Shown piece by piece: positions 37,026 through 48,325 of a stretch of 64,000 bases of DNA. The translations under genes were made by a program, and so were the position numbers. Under the pieces are notes generated by a model that searched no databases, was not told the DNA's origin, and saw nothing but the letters and a program-made list of their open reading frames with translations. This DNA is from Microbacterium maritypicum. GTDB lineage: Bacteria; Actinomycetota; Actinomycetes; Actinomycetales; Microbacteriaceae. The DNA lies in the NCBI RefSeq assembly GCF_008868125.1, contig NZ_WAAQ01000001.1, positions 558,001 to 622,000 of the forward strand, given 5' to 3'. Positions within the stretch are counted from its first letter, which is position 1. The number at the start of each line of letters is the position of its first letter.

Positions 37026-37137
37026 GTCACCTACAACTTCACATTCCCTCTCTACTAAACTGAGAACCTAACCCGTAGAGAACCGGTCGCAAACCAGTGC
37101 CCGGTCACCTCTACAACGACGTCCTGAGGAGGACCCA

Positions 37138-38328
<1,191 letters not shown>

Positions 38329-38343
38329 GCATCTGCTTCCTCG

Positions 38344-38377
38344 CAGAGGGGTCGGACCTTCGGGTCCGGCCCCTCTG
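38344..38377 (+). terminator. tuf terminator
   Basis: CAGAGGGGTCGGACC and GGTCCGGCCCCTCTG with an UUCG tetraloop form a 15-base stem (one G-T pair), followed by TCGTT. Confidence 0.88.
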
Positions 38378-38480
38378 TCGTTAACACGGCGTCTCGAGGG
38401 TTCCGTTTACGATTGCGGACATGCAAAATGAGTGTGGTCGGCCCGATCGGTCGGCGGCACACCTTCAGAAGGGGAAACAC

Positions 38481-38693
38481 ATGGGTATCGAAGACGCCGT
38501 GAACAAGGGCAAGGACCTGTACGAGCAGAACAAGGACAAGATCGCCGAGGCCGTGAAGAGCGAGCAGGCCGAGGACATCAGCGACAAGGTGCTCGACGGC
38601 GTCGCAGACTTCGCGAAGAAGATCGCTCCCGGTGCGGCCGACAAGATCGACGAGATCCGCGACGGCGCCGACAAGGCCGTCGGCAACGAGTAG
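38481..38693 (+). CDS. Rv0909/MT0933-like antitoxin-family small protein
   Basis: A 70-residue, highly charged helical protein. Repeats of the kind KGKDLYEQNKDKI and the C-terminal ADKIDEIRDGADKAV resemble the MT0933-type antitoxin family and also general stress proteins of the CsbD kind. AGAAGGGG precedes the ATG. No toxin gene adjoins it: the next 800 bases are non-coding. It has its own terminator, so it is a monocistronic unit between the str and S10 operons. Confidence 0.7.
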   Translation: MGIEDAVNKGKDLYEQNKDKIAEAVKSEQAEDISDKVLDGVADFAKKIAPGAADKIDEIRDGADKAVGNE

Positions 38694-38708
38694 AACCCCG
38701 CGTCTCCT

Positions 38709-38741
38709 GAGCGGCGATCCACCACGGGTGGATCGCCGCTC
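38709..38741 (+). terminator. terminator after the antitoxin-like gene
   Basis: GAGCGGCGATCCACC pairs perfectly with GGTGGATCGCCGCTC around ACG, followed by TTGCG. Confidence 0.82.
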
Positions 38742-38847
38742 TTGCGCGTGCGGGCACCGGGCATCAGGCTCGGAATGCCGTCGGATGTGGCGTCTTCACG
38801 GTTGCATCCAGTAGGATCGACTCGACCGCCTGGGGATCTTGCGGTCG

Positions 38848-38873
38848 GGGAAGCCGAAGGGGTTCGGTTTCCC
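38848..38873 (+). other. stem-loop in the non-coding interval
   Basis: GGGAAGCCGAA pairs with TTCGGTTTCCC (one G-T pair) around a GGGG loop. Confidence 0.7.
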
Positions 38874-39071
38874 GAAGCACGCGGTCTTCCGCGTACAAAC
38901 TGGGGATAGCGATCTTGGGGATCATCGTGCGACGCGCGCAGTCACTGCGCCTGAGCGTCTCCCTGCCTGCGCGGCGGGTCTTCCGCCGCGCCCTCGGTCG
39001 AGGAGTTCGGCGTCCCTTCACGCCGGACTACTCGCGTTCGGTGTGCCCCCTCGCACTGAACGCCCTCCCCA

Positions 39072-39105
39072 AGCGGGGCGAGGCATGGGGATGCCTCGCC
39101 CCGCT
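39072..39105 (+). terminator. perfect 15-base stem-loop
   Basis: AGCGGGGCGAGGCAT and ATGCCTCGCCCCGCT around GGGG. No T-run follows, but its position before the S10 promoter fits a transcription end or insulator. Confidence 0.6.
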
Positions 39106-39174
39106 CTCCCCGGCGAACTGACGCGGTTCCCGACCCGTTCCGAGGTCGGCCGACCGGGCGCGACACGCCCGGGT

Positions 39175-39204
39175 TTGCGGAAGTGAAATCAGCCGTGGCA
39201 GAAT
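39175..39204 (+). promoter_or_regulatory. S10 operon promoter candidate
   Basis: TTGCGG and CAGAAT (39199-39204) with an 18-base spacer. Transcription near 39211 would give a leader of about 327 bases before rpsJ. Confidence 0.6.
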
Positions 39205-39210
39205 AGACAG

Positions 39211-39537
39211 GTTCGATATTCCGTCGCCGCTGTGCGTGCGATGGATCACTGCCAGGGCAGTGCATAGACGGCGCCTCCTCCGGGATGGTGCAGGGTTCTA
39301 GGCCGCGGGTAGCAGAACACACCCCGACACCCCTCTTCATGAAGGGTTCTGCCGTGCGCGGCGGAAGGTCGGCATCCGGTCGCTTCGCAGCGTCCGGCTG
39401 ACAGAAGAACAGTGGTGCAGCAGATCGACTCGTGAGAGCCGTTCTCGTGCCGAGGCGCGAACAGCGCCGACGTGCGTCCAATGCCCCAGGGCCACCCGGT
39501 CCCGGACGGTAAGACGCCTAAAGAGAGAGAGCAGACA
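39211..39537 (+). other. long S10 operon leader
   Basis: No gene is supported. Stems visible: CACTGC/GCAGTG (39247-39262), GCAGAAC/GTTCTGC (39312-39352) and GGCGC/GCGCC (39454-39468). The leader is long enough for ribosomal-protein feedback control as known for S10 operons elsewhere. No match to the enterobacterial L4 leader is evident to me. Confidence 0.5.
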
Positions 39538-39846
39538 ATGGCGGGACAGAAGATCCGCATTCGCCTGAAGTCGTATGACCACGAGGTCATCGACACGTCC
39601 GCACGCAAGATCGTCGACACCGTGACCCGTGCGGGCGCGACCGTCGTCGGACCCGTGCCCCTTCCGACCGAGAAGAACGTCGTGTGCGTCATCCGGTCGC
39701 CGCACAAGTACAAGGACAGCCGCGAGCACTTCGAGATGCGCACCCACAAGCGTCTGATCGACATCGTCGACCCGACGCCCAAGGCTGTCGACTCGCTGAT
39801 GCGCCTCGACCTGCCTGCCGATGTCAACATCGAGATCAAGCTCTGA
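39538..39846 (+). CDS. rpsJ: 30S ribosomal protein S10
   Basis: A 102-residue S10 ([19 protein letters not shown]...), identical in length and layout to other actinobacterial S10 proteins; also the transcription antitermination partner of NusB. First gene of the S10 operon, AGAGAGAG before the ATG. Confidence 0.97.
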   Translation: MAGQKIRIRLKSYDHEVIDTSARKIVDTVTRAGATVVGPVPLPTEKNVVCVIRSPHKYKDSREHFEMRTHKRLIDIVDPTPKAVDSLMRLDLPADVNIEIKL

Positions 39847-39854
39847 GGTTCGAC

Positions 39855-40514
39855 ATGGCTGACATCAACTCCAAGGTTTCCAAGGGCATGCTGGGCACGA
39901 AGCTCGGTATGACCCAGGTGTGGAACGAGAGCGGCAAGCTCGTTCCCGTCACCGTCATCGAGCTGGCACCCAACGTGGTCACCCAGGTCCGCACGCCCGA
40001 GAAGGACGGCTACAACGCCGTGCAGATCGCGTACGGCCAGATCGACCCCCGCAAGGTGAACAAGCCGCTCACCGCCCACTTCGAGGCAGCCGGCGTCACG
40101 CCGCGTCGTCACGTCACCGAGATCCGCACCGCGGACGCCGGCGACTACACCCTGGGCCAGGAGCTCACGGTCGACGGCACCTTCGAAGCAGGCCAGCTCG
40201 TCGACGTCGTCGGCACGAGCAAGGGCAAGGGCTTCGCCGGTGTCATGAAGCGTCACAACTTCAAGGGCGTCTCGGCTTCGCACGGTTCGCACCGCAACCA
40301 CCGCAAGCCCGGTTCCATCGGCGCATCGTCGACCCCGAGCCGCGTCTTCAAGGGTATGCGCATGGCCGGCCGTATGGGTGGCGAGCGCGTAACCGTCCTC
40401 AACCTCACGGTGCACGCCATCGACATCGAGAAGGGACTCATGCTCGTCAAGGGCGCCGTCCCCGGTGCTCGTGGTCGCATCGTCTATGTCCGCAACGCAG
40501 TGAAGGGTGCCTGA
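39855..40514 (+). CDS. rplC: 50S ribosomal protein L3
   Basis: A 219-residue L3, starting [20 protein letters not shown]. The central [15 protein letters not shown] and [15 protein letters not shown] extension that reaches towards the peptidyl transferase centre is present. Start chosen at the ATG after the rpsJ stop; the long upstream frame is rpsJ shadow. Confidence 0.97.
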   Translation: MADINSKVSKGMLGTKLGMTQVWNESGKLVPVTVIELAPNVVTQVRTPEKDGYNAVQIAYGQIDPRKVNKPLTAHFEAAGVTPRRHVTEIRTADAGDYTLGQELTVDGTFEAGQLVDVVGTSKGKGFAGVMKRHNFKGVSASHGSHRNHRKPGSIGASSTPSRVFKGMRMAGRMGGERVTVLNLTVHAIDIEKGLMLVKGAVPGARGRIVYVRNAVKGA

Positions 40515-40516
40515 TC

Positions 40517-41179
40517 ATGGCTGACTCCACTCTCGCGCTCGACGTCCTCAAGGCAGACGGCAAGAAGGCAGGCTCGATCGAGCTTCCCGCCGCGCTGTTC
40601 GACGCCAAGACGAACATCCCGCTCATCCACCAGGTCGTCGTCGCGCAGCTCGCGGCGGCTCGCCAGGGCACGCACTCGACCAAGCGTCGTGGCGAGGTCT
40701 CCGGTGCCGGCCGCAAGCCCTTCAAGCAGAAGGGCACGGGTAACGCCCGTCAGGGTTCCATCCGCGCGCCGCACATGACCGGTGGTGGCATCGTGCACGG
40801 CCCCAAGCCGCGCGACTACTCGCAGCGCACCCCCAAGAAGATGATCGCTGCAGCCCTGCTGGGCGCGCTCAGCGACCGCTTCCGCGGTGACCGCATCCAC
40901 GCCATCGAGTCCTTCGGGATCGACGGCACGCCTTCGACCAAGACCGCGGTGAACTTCCTCACCAACGTCGTCTCGTCGAAGAACGTGCTCGTCGTGATCG
41001 AGCGCGACGATGACGTGACGCTGAAGAGCATCCGCAACCTGTCGAACCTGCACGTGCTGACGTTCGACCAGCTCAACGCATACGACGTGCTCGTCTCCGA
41101 CGACATCGTCTTCACCCAGGCCGCGCTCGAGGGCTTCATCGCCTCCAAGTCCGGCGCCAACCAGGAGGTCTCCGCATGA
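40517..41179 (+). CDS. rplD: 50S ribosomal protein L4
   Basis: A 220-residue L4. The tunnel loop [25 protein letters not shown] is intact, without the insertions or changes linked to macrolide resistance. In enterobacteria L4 represses its own operon; whether the long leader here serves this is open. ATG two bases after rplC. Confidence 0.97.
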   Translation: MADSTLALDVLKADGKKAGSIELPAALFDAKTNIPLIHQVVVAQLAAARQGTHSTKRRGEVSGAGRKPFKQKGTGNARQGSIRAPHMTGGGIVHGPKPRDYSQRTPKKMIAAALLGALSDRFRGDRIHAIESFGIDGTPSTKTAVNFLTNVVSSKNVLVVIERDDDVTLKSIRNLSNLHVLTFDQLNAYDVLVSDDIVFTQAALEGFIASKSGANQEVSA

Positions 41180-41499
41180 GCGAGCAGGCATCTGTTCTCC
41201 AGACGGCCCTGAACAAGGACCCGCGCGACATCATCCTGAAGCCGGTCGTGTCCGAGAAGAGCTACGGGCTCATCGATGAAGGAAAGTACACCTTCCTCGT
41301 CGACCCGCGCGCTTCGAAGACCGAGATCAAGCTCGCCATCGAGAAGATCTTCGGCGTCAAGGTCGCAGGGGTCAACACCCTCAACCGCGTCGGCAAGGCT
41401 CGCCGCACCCGCTTCGGCACCGGCAAGCGCAAGGACACCAAGCGCGCCATCGTGACCCTGAAGTCGGGCACCATCGACATCTTCACGGCAATCGGCTGA
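41176..41499 (+). CDS. rplW: 50S ribosomal protein L23
   Basis: A 107-residue L23 located at the tunnel exit where it docks trigger factor and [22 protein letters not shown] and [14 protein letters not shown] are typical. ATGA overlap with rplD. Confidence 0.96.
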   Translation: MSEQASVLQTALNKDPRDIILKPVVSEKSYGLIDEGKYTFLVDPRASKTEIKLAIEKIFGVKVAGVNTLNRVGKARRTRFGTGKRKDTKRAIVTLKSGTIDIFTAIG

Positions 41500-41519
41500 T
41501 CCGGGGGATAAGGACAATA

Positions 41520-42359
41520 ATGGCTATTCGCAAGTACAAGCCCACGACCCCGGGCCGTCGCGGCTCGTCGGTGGCTGACTTCGCCGAGATCACTCGATCG
41601 ACGCCGGAGAAGTCGCTGCTGCGCCCGCTCTCGAAGACCGGTGGTCGCAACAACCAGGGCCGCATCACGACCCGTCACATCGGTGGTGGCCACAAGCGCC
41701 AGTACCGCGTTATCGACTTCCGTCGTAACGACAAGGACGGCGTCAACGCCAAGGTCGCTCACATCGAGTACGACCCCAACCGCACCGCGCGCATCGCGCT
41801 GCTGCACTACTTCGACGGTGAGAAGCGCTACATCCTCGCTCCGGCGAAGCTGAAGCAGGGCGACATCGTCGAGTCGGGTGCCGGGGCTGACATCAAGCCG
41901 GGCAACAACCTCCCGCTGAAGAACATCCCCACGGGTACGGTCATCCACGCGATCGAGCTCCGCCCCGGCGGCGGCGCGAAGATGGCACGTTCGGCCGGTG
42001 CATCCGTCCGTCTCGTCGCCAAGGACGGCCCCTACGCCCAGCTGCGTCTGCCCTCGGGCGAGATCCGCAACGTCGATGCGCGCTGCCGCGCGACCATCGG
42101 CGAGGTCGGCAACGCCGAGCAGTCGAACATCAACTGGGGTAAGGCCGGCCGCATGCGCTGGAAGGGCGTCCGCCCGACCGTGCGTGGTGTCGCGATGAAC
42201 CCGGTCGACCACCCGCACGGTGGTGGTGAGGGTAAGACCTCCGGTGGTCGTCACCCCGTCTCCCCGTGGGGCCAGGCTGAGGGTCGTACCCGTCACGCCA
42301 ACAAGGAAAGCGACAAGTACATCGTGCGTCGTCGTAACGCCGGCAAGAAGCGTAAGTAG
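41520..42359 (+). CDS. rplB: 50S ribosomal protein L2
   Basis: A 279-residue L2 essential for subunit association and peptidyl transfer. The [12 protein letters not shown] strand and the catalytic-core loop [18 protein letters not shown] with its conserved histidine are intact. GGATAAGGAC upstream of the ATG. Confidence 0.98.
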   Translation: MAIRKYKPTTPGRRGSSVADFAEITRSTPEKSLLRPLSKTGGRNNQGRITTRHIGGGHKRQYRVIDFRRNDKDGVNAKVAHIEYDPNRTARIALLHYFDGEKRYILAPAKLKQGDIVESGAGADIKPGNNLPLKNIPTGTVIHAIELRPGGGAKMARSAGASVRLVAKDGPYAQLRLPSGEIRNVDARCRATIGEVGNAEQSNINWGKAGRMRWKGVRPTVRGVAMNPVDHPHGGGEGKTSGGRHPVSPWGQAEGRTRHANKESDKYIVRRRNAGKKRK

Positions 42360-42371
42360 GAGTAAGAGAAG

Positions 42372-42653
42372 ATGCCTCGCAGTCTTAAGAAGGGCCCCTT
42401 CGTCGACGATCACCTGCTTCGCAAGGTGGTCGTGCAGAACGAAGCCGGCACCAAGAACGTCATCAAGACCTGGTCCCGTCGGTCCATGATCATCCCGGCC
42501 ATGCTGGGTCACACGATCGCGGTCCACGACGGACGCAAGCACATCCCTGTGTTCGTGTCCGAGACCATGGTCGGTCACAAGCTGGGCGAGTTCGCGCCCA
42601 CCCGCACCTTCCGCGGCCACGAGAAGGACGACAAGAAGGGGCGGCGCCGCTAA
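42372..42653 (+). CDS. rpsS: 30S ribosomal protein S19
   Basis: A 93-residue S19 starting [15 protein letters not shown], with [22 protein letters not shown]. Its TAA overlaps the rplV ATG by one base (TAATG). Confidence 0.97.
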   Translation: MPRSLKKGPFVDDHLLRKVVVQNEAGTKNVIKTWSRRSMIIPAMLGHTIAVHDGRKHIPVFVSETMVGHKLGEFAPTRTFRGHEKDDKKGRRR

Positions 42654-43051
42654 TGGTCGAATCGATCGCACGCGTGCGACACATCCGCGTGACCCCTCAG
42701 AAGGCTCGTCGTGTCGTCGCGCTCATCAAGGGCAAGCAGGCACAGGAAGCTCTCGCGATCCTGAAGTTCGCGCAGCAGAGCGCCAGCGAGCCGATCTACA
42801 AGCTTGTCGCGTCGGCCATGGCCAACGCGCAGGTGAAGGCGGATCGCGACGGCGAGTTCCTCGACGAGAAGGACCTGTACGTGGCCAACGCGTACGTCGA
42901 CGAGGGCACCACGCTCAAGCGTTTCCAGCCCCGTGCACAGGGTCGCGCTTTCCAGATCAAGAAGCGCACGAGCCACATCACGGTCGTGCTCTCGACGCCT
43001 GAGGCAGCTCCGGCCGCCGCGGGCGACAGCAACAAGAAGGCGAGCAAGTAA
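42653..43051 (+). CDS. rplV: 50S ribosomal protein L22
   Basis: A 132-residue L22. The exit-tunnel beta-hairpin [20 protein letters not shown] is intact, consistent with macrolide sensitivity. A short Ala/Lys C-terminal tail extends the usual 110-115 residue core. One-base overlaps on both sides. Confidence 0.96.
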   Translation: MVESIARVRHIRVTPQKARRVVALIKGKQAQEALAILKFAQQSASEPIYKLVASAMANAQVKADRDGEFLDEKDLYVANAYVDEGTTLKRFQPRAQGRAFQIKKRTSHITVVLSTPEAAPAAAGDSNKKASK

Positions 43052-43806
43052 TGGGACAGAAGGTAAACCCGTACGGCTTCCGTCTCGGCATCACGACGGA
43101 CCACGTCTCGCGTTGGTTCTCTGACTCGACGAAGCCGGGTCAGCGCTACGCCGACTACGTCGCCGAAGACATCAAGATCCGTAACCTGCTCAAGACGCAG
43201 CTCGACCGCGCCGGTGTCTCGAACATCGAGATCGAGCGCACCCGTGACCGCGTCCGCGTCGACATCCACACCGCCCGTCCGGGCATCGTGATCGGTCGTC
43301 GTGGAGCCGAGGCCGAGCGCATTCGCGGCGACCTCGAGAAGCTCTCGGGCAAGCAGATCCAGCTGAACATCCTCGAGGTCAAGAACCCCGAGGCCGACGC
43401 TCAGCTGGTCGCACAGGGCATCGCCGAGCAGCTCTCTGCTCGTGTGGCGTTCCGTCGTGCGATGCGCAAGGGGCTGCAGGGCGCTCAGCGCGCCGGCGCC
43501 AAGGGCATCCGCATCCAGGTCTCCGGCCGTCTCGGCGGCGCCGAGATGAGCCGTTCGGAGTTCTACCGCGAAGGTCGTGTGCCGCTGCACACGCTTCGTG
43601 CGAACATCGACTACGGCTTCTACGAGGCGAAGACCACCTTCGGCCGCATCGGCGTGAAGGTCTGGATCTACAAGGGCGACCTGACCGCGAAGGAGCTCGC
43701 TCGCGAGCAGGCCAACGCACCCAAGGCTCGTCGTGACGACCGTGGTGGCGACCGCCGCCGTGCCCCGCGCAACGAGGCACCTGTCGCAGAAGGAGCGTCG
43801 GCATAA
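43051..43806 (+). CDS. rpsC: 30S ribosomal protein S3
   Basis: A 251-residue S3 with its KH domain ([16 protein letters not shown]) and the mRNA-entry region. The last 30 residues are an Arg/Asp/Ala-rich tail (from about [10 protein letters not shown]) beyond the conserved core, common in actinobacteria. Confidence 0.97.
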   Translation: MGQKVNPYGFRLGITTDHVSRWFSDSTKPGQRYADYVAEDIKIRNLLKTQLDRAGVSNIEIERTRDRVRVDIHTARPGIVIGRRGAEAERIRGDLEKLSGKQIQLNILEVKNPEADAQLVAQGIAEQLSARVAFRRAMRKGLQGAQRAGAKGIRIQVSGRLGGAEMSRSEFYREGRVPLHTLRANIDYGFYEAKTTFGRIGVKVWIYKGDLTAKELAREQANAPKARRDDRGGDRRRAPRNEAPVAEGASA

Positions 43807-44225
43807 TGCTCATCCCCCGTAAGGTCAAGTTCCGCAAGCAGCACCACCCGGGTCGCTCGGGTCAGGCCACCGGCGGCACGAAGGTCTCCTTCGGCGAGTA
43901 CGGTATCCAGGCCCTCACGCCCGCTTACGTGACGAACCGTCAGATCGAGTCCGCTCGTATCGCGATGACCCGTCACATCAAGCGTGGTGGAAAGGTGTGG
44001 ATCAACATCTACCCCGACCGTCCGCTCACGAAGAAGCCTGCCGAAACCCGCATGGGTTCCGGTAAGGGTTCCCCCGAGTGGTGGGTCGCCAACGTCAAGC
44101 CGGGCCGTGTCCTCTTCGAGGTCGCGGGTGTCGACGAGGAGCTCGCACGCGAAGCTCTGACCCGTGCAATTCACAAGCTGCCGCTCAAGGCACGCATCAT
44201 CAAGCGCGAGGAGGGCGACGCGTAA
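43806..44225 (+). CDS. rplP: 50S ribosomal protein L16
   Basis: A 139-residue L16 starting [38 protein letters not shown] is the conserved tRNA-facing region. One-base TAATG overlaps with rpsC and rpmC. Confidence 0.97.
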   Translation: MLIPRKVKFRKQHHPGRSGQATGGTKVSFGEYGIQALTPAYVTNRQIESARIAMTRHIKRGGKVWINIYPDRPLTKKPAETRMGSGKGSPEWWVANVKPGRVLFEVAGVDEELAREALTRAIHKLPLKARIIKREEGDA

Positions 44226-44542
44226 TGGCGATCGGCACCAAGGAGCTCGCCCCGGCAGAGCTCGATACATTCGAAGACCAGCGCCTCGTTGAGGAGCTGC
44301 GCAAGGCCAAGGAGGAGCTGTTCAACCTCCGTTTCCAGTCGGCCACCGGCCAGCTGGAGAGCCACGGCCGCATCCGCGCCGTCAAGCGCGACATCGCGCG
44401 CCTCTACACCGTGATCCGCGAACGCGAGCTGGGCATCCGTGCGACGCCTGCTCCGGTCGAGGCTCCGGCCAAGAAGGCGACCAAGTCGAAGGCGAAGAAG
44501 GCGGACTCCGCCGACGACGCCGTGAAGGAAGAGGCTGAGTGA
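44225..44542 (+). CDS. rpmC: 50S ribosomal protein L29, extended C-terminus
   Basis: A 105-residue L29. The usual helical hairpin of about 65-70 residues ([21 protein letters not shown], then [17 protein letters not shown]) is followed by an extra tail of about 30 residues rich in Ala and Lys and ending acidic. The tail would extend near the tunnel exit. Coupled to rplP and rpsQ by one-base overlaps. Confidence 0.95.
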   Translation: MAIGTKELAPAELDTFEDQRLVEELRKAKEELFNLRFQSATGQLESHGRIRAVKRDIARLYTVIRERELGIRATPAPVEAPAKKATKSKAKKADSADDAVKEEAE

Positions 44543-44874
44543 TGGCCACCAAGAAGGAAGCGACTGTGGAGACGCAGGCCGCAGGACACGAGTCGTCCGA
44601 GCACGACGTCCGCGACGCCGCTGCCCGCGGTTACCGCAAGGCACGTCGCGGCTACGTCGTCAGCGACAAGATGGACAAGACCATCGTGGTCGAGGTCGAG
44701 GACCGCGTGAAGCACCCGCTTTACGGCAAGGTCATCCGCCGCACCTCGAAGGTCAAGGCGCACGATGAGGCGAACTCCGCCGGCATCGGCGACCTGGTCC
44801 TGATCAACGAGACCCGCCCGCTGAGCGCCACGAAGCGCTGGCGCCTGGTGGAGATTCTGGAGAAGGCCAAGTGA
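44542..44874 (+). CDS. rpsQ: 30S ribosomal protein S17
   Basis: A 110-residue S17. About 28 polar residues precede the conserved core that begins [23 protein letters not shown] one codon earlier (44539) is an equal alternative start; I chose the ATG of the TGATG overlap because neighbouring junctions use it. Confidence 0.94.
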   Translation: MATKKEATVETQAAGHESSEHDVRDAAARGYRKARRGYVVSDKMDKTIVVEVEDRVKHPLYGKVIRRTSKVKAHDEANSAGIGDLVLINETRPLSATKRWRLVEILEKAK

Positions 44875-45239
44875 TTCAGCAGGAATCCCGACTCAAGGTC
44901 GCCGACAACACCGGCGCCAAGGAGCTGCTCACCATCCGCGTTCTCGGTGGCTCGAAGCGTCGTTACGCGGGCCTCGGCGACACCATCGTCGCGACCGTCA
45001 AGGACGCGATCCCCGGTGGCAACGTGAAGAAGGGCGACGTCGTCAAGGCGGTCATCGTCCGCACCAAGAAGGAGGTCCGTCGTCCGGACGGCTCCTACAT
45101 CAAGTTCGACGAGAACGCCGCAGTGATCCTGAAGAACGACGGGGAGCCCCGCGGCACCCGCATCTTCGGGCCGGTCGGTCGTGAGCTTCGCGACAAGAAG
45201 TTCATGAAGATCGTCTCGCTGGCGCCGGAGGTCATCTAA
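44871..45239 (+). CDS. rplN: 50S ribosomal protein L14
   Basis: A 122-residue L14 beginning [23 protein letters not shown] start overlapping rpsQ as GTGA. The inter-subunit bridge protein core is fully conserved. Confidence 0.97.
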   Translation: MIQQESRLKVADNTGAKELLTIRVLGGSKRRYAGLGDTIVATVKDAIPGGNVKKGDVVKAVIVRTKKEVRRPDGSYIKFDENAAVILKNDGEPRGTRIFGPVGRELRDKKFMKIVSLAPEVI

Positions 45240-45241
45240 TC

Positions 45242-45601
45242 ATGGCGAAGATCAAGAAGGGTGACCTGGTTCAGGTCATCACCGGTGCCACGCAGGAGCG
45301 TGGCGGCGACCGCGGCAAGCAGGGCAAGGTCCTCGACGTCCTTGCTGAGAAGAACCGCGTCATCGTCGAAGGCGTGAACTACGTCACCAAGCACACCCGC
45401 GTCGGACAGACGCAGCGTGGCACCAAGACCGGAGGCATCGAGACCGTCGAAGCCTCCATCCACATCTCGAACGTCGCACTCGTCGACCCCTCGACCAAGA
45501 AGCCGACCAAGGTCGGCCACCGGGTCGAGGAGCAGACGAAGGACGGCGTGAAGCGCACCGTCCGCGTGCGCTACGCGAAGAAGAGCGGTAAGGACCTCTG
45601 A
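45242..45601 (+). CDS. rplX: 50S ribosomal protein L24
   Basis: A 119-residue L24 with a KOW motif ([18 protein letters not shown] followed by [19 protein letters not shown]). Assembly initiator for 50S. Two bases after rplN; one-base overlap with rplE. Confidence 0.97.
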   Translation: MAKIKKGDLVQVITGATQERGGDRGKQGKVLDVLAEKNRVIVEGVNYVTKHTRVGQTQRGTKTGGIETVEASIHISNVALVDPSTKKPTKVGHRVEEQTKDGVKRTVRVRYAKKSGKDL

Positions 45602-46191
45602 TGGCAAGCACCGACGCCGCGGTGGCTGGCAAGATCCAGCCCCGCCTGAAGGCGAAGTACAACGCCGAGATCAAGAAGGCGATGCAGGAAGAGTTCGGTT
45701 ACGCGAACGTCATGCAGATCCCCGGACTGGTCAAGGTCGTCGTGAACACCGGTGTCGGCGAGGCAGCTCGCGACAGCAAGGTGATCGATGGCGCGGTCGA
45801 GGATCTCACCAAGATCACCGGCCAGAAGCCGATCGTCACGAAGGCTCGCAAGTCCATCGCGCAGTTCAAGCTGCGTGAGGGTCAGGCCATCGGCGCGCAC
45901 GTCACCCTCCGTGGTGACCGCGCGTGGGAGTTCGTGGATCGCCTCGTCTCGCTCGCACTGCCCCGTATCCGCGACTTCCGCGGTCTCTCGGCCAAGCAGT
46001 TCGACGGCAACGGCAACTACACCTTCGGTCTCCAGGAGCAGAGCGTGTTCCACGAGATCGATCAGGACAAGATCGACCGGGTTCGCGGTTTCGACATCAC
46101 CGTCGTCACGACCGCGAAGACGGATGACGAGGGTCGGGCACTGCTCCGCCACCTCGGCTTCCCGTTCCGCTCGGAAGACGCACAGGCGTAA
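45601..46191 (+). CDS. rplE: 50S ribosomal protein L5
   Basis: A 196-residue L5 that contacts 5S rRNA and P-site t[23 protein letters not shown] and [20 protein letters not shown] are typical. In most bacteria rpsN follows at once; here a stem-loop and a promoter-like sequence follow instead. Confidence 0.97.
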   Translation: MASTDAAVAGKIQPRLKAKYNAEIKKAMQEEFGYANVMQIPGLVKVVVNTGVGEAARDSKVIDGAVEDLTKITGQKPIVTKARKSIAQFKLREGQAIGAHVTLRGDRAWEFVDRLVSLALPRIRDFRGLSAKQFDGNGNYTFGLQEQSVFHEIDQDKIDRVRGFDITVVTTAKTDDEGRALLRHLGFPFRSEDAQA

Positions 46192-46198
46192 CAACCTT

Positions 46199-46233
46199 GA
46201 CGGGCTCAGTGGTCTCGTGTCACTGAGCCCGTC
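46199..46233 (+). terminator. stem-loop in the place of rpsN
   Basis: GACGGGCTCAGTG pairs perfectly with CACTGAGCCCGTC around a nine-base loop, eight bases after the rplE stop. No T-run follows directly. Confidence 0.72.
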
Positions 46234-46243
46234 GATGTGCACG

Positions 46244-46249
46244 TACAAT
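46244..46249 (+). promoter_or_regulatory. -10-like element upstream of rpsH
   Basis: TACAAT is a 5/6 match to the -10 consensus in a short A/T-rich patch that also includes CAATT.GAA.AATTG (46246-46258). No good -35. It may restart transcription after the preceding stem-loop. Confidence 0.45.
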
Positions 46250-46323
46250 TGAAAATTGCGTGTCATCGCAGGCCGTCTGTCGTGTAACGGCAGCCGGAAC
46301 CTCATGAACAAAGGAAATCAACA

Positions 46324-46722
46324 ATGACAATGACAGACCCGGTCGCAGATCTGCTGACCCGTCTGCGCAACGCGAACTCGGCGCACCACGATTCTGTGAC
46401 CCTGCCGTCGAGCAAGCTCAAGACGCACATCGCTCAGATCCTCCAGCAGGAGGGCTACATCGCCGGTTGGGAGACCTCTGACGCTCGCGTCGGGAAGAAC
46501 CTCACGCTGACGCTGAAGTACGGCCCGAACCGCGAGCGCTCGATCGCTGGTATCAAGCGCGTCTCGAAGCCCGGCCTCCGCGTCTACGCGAAGTCCACCG
46601 AGCTTCCCACGGTCCTCGGCGGCCTTGGCGTGGCAATCCTGTCCACTTCCTCCGGTCTTCTCACCGACCGTCAGGCTGAGCAGAAGGGCGTGGGCGGAGA
46701 AGTTCTCGCCTACGTGTGGTAA
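46324..46722 (+). CDS. rpsH: 30S ribosomal protein S8
   Basis: A 132-residue S8 ([20 protein letters not shown]...). The C-terminal RNA-binding [20 protein letters not shown] is intact. In other bacteria S8 represses the spc operon by binding near rplE. An ATG two codons later is an alternative start. Confidence 0.97.
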   Translation: MTMTDPVADLLTRLRNANSAHHDSVTLPSSKLKTHIAQILQQEGYIAGWETSDARVGKNLTLTLKYGPNRERSIAGIKRVSKPGLRVYAKSTELPTVLGGLGVAILSTSSGLLTDRQAEQKGVGGEVLAYVW

Positions 46723-46728
46723 TTCGAA

Positions 46729-47265
46729 ATGTCGCGTATCGGACGACTTCCCATCGACGTTCCTGCGGGCGTGACCGTTTCGGTCGACGGCCGTGAGGTC
46801 GCGGTGAAGGGCCCCAAGGGTGAACTCACCCTCACGGTGGCCAGCCCCATCGAGGTCGCGGTCGAGGAGAACCAGGTTCTGGTCTCCCGTCCCGACGACG
46901 AGCGCGAGTCGCGGTCGCTTCACGGCCTGACCCGCACGCTCATCAACAACAACATCATCGGCGTGACCCAGGGCTACACCAAGGGTCTCGAGGTCGTCGG
47001 CACCGGTTACCGCGTGCAGCAGAAGGGCAACTCGGTCGAGTTCGCTCTCGGCTTCTCGCACCCGGTCCTGATCGACCCGCCCGCCGGCATCACGCTCACG
47101 GTCGAGGGCACCACCAAGCTCACCGTCAGCGGGATCGACAAGCAGGCTGTCGGTGAGGCAGCTGCGAACATCCGCAAGATCCGCAAGCCCGAGCCGTACA
47201 AGGGCAAGGGTGTGCGCTACGCCGGCGAGAACGTGCGTCGCAAGGCCGGAAAGAGTGGTAAGTAA
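46729..47265 (+). CDS. rplF: 50S ribosomal protein L6
   Basis: A 178-residue L6 starting [15 protein letters not shown], with the C-terminal [16 protein letters not shown] motif. Six bases after rpsH. Confidence 0.97.
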   Translation: MSRIGRLPIDVPAGVTVSVDGREVAVKGPKGELTLTVASPIEVAVEENQVLVSRPDDERESRSLHGLTRTLINNNIIGVTQGYTKGLEVVGTGYRVQQKGNSVEFALGFSHPVLIDPPAGITLTVEGTTKLTVSGIDKQAVGEAAANIRKIRKPEPYKGKGVRYAGENVRRKAGKSGK

Positions 47266-47267
47266 CC

Positions 47268-47627
47268 ATGGCTCTCAAGTCAAAGTCTGACGCCCGCGCG
47301 CGTCGTCACGCCCGCCTTCGCAAGAAGGTCGTCGGCACCGAGGCGCGTCCGCGTCTCGTCGTCAACCGCTCGGCCCGCCACGTCTTCGTGCAGCTGGTCG
47401 ACGACAGCAAGGGTCACACCGTGGCGTCGGCATCGACGCTCGAGACCGACCTGCGTTCGCTCGAGGGTGACAAGACCGCCAAGGCCCGCAAGGTCGGCGA
47501 GCTCCTCGCCGAGCGTGCGAAGGCTGCCGGCGTTTCCGAGGCAGTGTTCGACCGTGGCGGCAACCGCTACGCCGGTCGTGTCGCCGCCATCGCCGACGGC
47601 GCCCGCGAGGGGGGTCTGGCACTGTGA
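47268..47627 (+). CDS. rplR: 50S ribosomal protein L18
   Basis: A 119-residue L18 that binds 5S r[21 protein letters not shown] and [23 protein letters not shown] are typical. Overlaps the rpsE GTG start (GTGA). Confidence 0.97.
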   Translation: MALKSKSDARARRHARLRKKVVGTEARPRLVVNRSARHVFVQLVDDSKGHTVASASTLETDLRSLEGDKTAKARKVGELLAERAKAAGVSEAVFDRGGNRYAGRVAAIADGAREGGLAL

Positions 47628-48325
47628 GTGACAACAAGGAGAACGAAGTGACCGAAGCGGCTGCTGCCACTTCCGAGACGGCTGCCGGCACCACGCAGGC
47701 TGAGCCGGCTCGCGATTCGCGTGATGGCCGCCGCGGCGGTCGTGACCGCAACCAGGGTGGCGGTCGTGACCGCAACTCGCGTGACCGTGGCGACAACCAG
47801 TTCCTGGAGCGCGTCGTCACCATCAACCGCGTCTCGAAGGTCGTGAAGGGTGGTCGTCGCTTCAGCTTCACCGCCCTCGTGGTCGTCGGTGACGGCAACG
47901 GTCTGGTCGGTGTCGGCTACGGCAAGGCCCGCGAGGTCCCTCTGGCGATCTCGAAGGGTGTCGAAGAGGCCAAGCGCAACTTCTTCCGCGTGCCGCGCGT
48001 CGGCAGCACCATCCCGCACCCCGTGCAGGGTGAGGCCGCCGCTGGTGTGGTCCTGCTCCGTCCGGCCGCTGCCGGTACCGGTGTTATCGCCGGTGGTCCC
48101 GTCCGCGCCGTGCTCGAGTGCGCCGGAATCCACGACGTGCTGTCGAAGTCGCTCGGCTCGTCGAACACGATCAACATCGTGCACGCGACGGTCACCGCCC
48201 TGAAGCAGCTCGAGGAGCCTCGTGCGGTCGCCGCACGTCGTGGCCTCGAGTTCGACCAGGTCGCCCCTGCGCGTCTCGTGCGCGCCGAGGCCGAGGCCAT
48301 CGCCGCACAGAAGGTAGGTGCCTGA
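47624..48325 (+). CDS. rpsE: 30S ribosomal protein S5, extended N-terminus
   Basis: A 233-residue S5. About 55 N-terminal residues rich in Ala, then Arg/Gly/Asp (repeats of GRDRN type) precede the conserved core starting [21 protein letters not shown]. The RNA-proofreading loop and the [24 protein letters not shown] dsRNA region are intact in equivalent positions. GTG start coupled to rplR. Confidence 0.96.
   Translation: MSDNKENEVTEAAAATSETAAGTTQAEPARDSRDGRRGGRDRNQGGGRDRNSRDRGDNQFLERVVTINRVSKVVKGGRRFSFTALVVVGDGNGLVGVGYGKAREVPLAISKGVEEAKRNFFRVPRVGSTIPHPVQGEAAAGVVLLRPAAAGTGVIAGGPVRAVLECAGIHDVLSKSLGSSNTINIVHATVTALKQLEEPRAVAARRGLEFDQVAPARLVRAEAEAIAAQKVGA

Larger units (their letters stand above)
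38742..39174. other. non-coding interval upstream of the S10 promoter
   Basis: No coding region can be supported. It contains TAGGAT near 38812-38817, repeated TGGGGAT segments (about 38831, 38902 and 38915) and two strong stem-loops (listed separately). The layout, a possible -10 followed by hairpins and ending in a GC stem at 39072-39105, would fit a small RNA gene, but that is inference. Confidence 0.5.

Noticed and set aside
38915..39121. 68-residue plus-strand frame in the gap before the S10 operon
   Set aside because: It starts at TTG without a ribosome-binding site, its end lies on a perfect hairpin, and the product is Arg-rich without family features.
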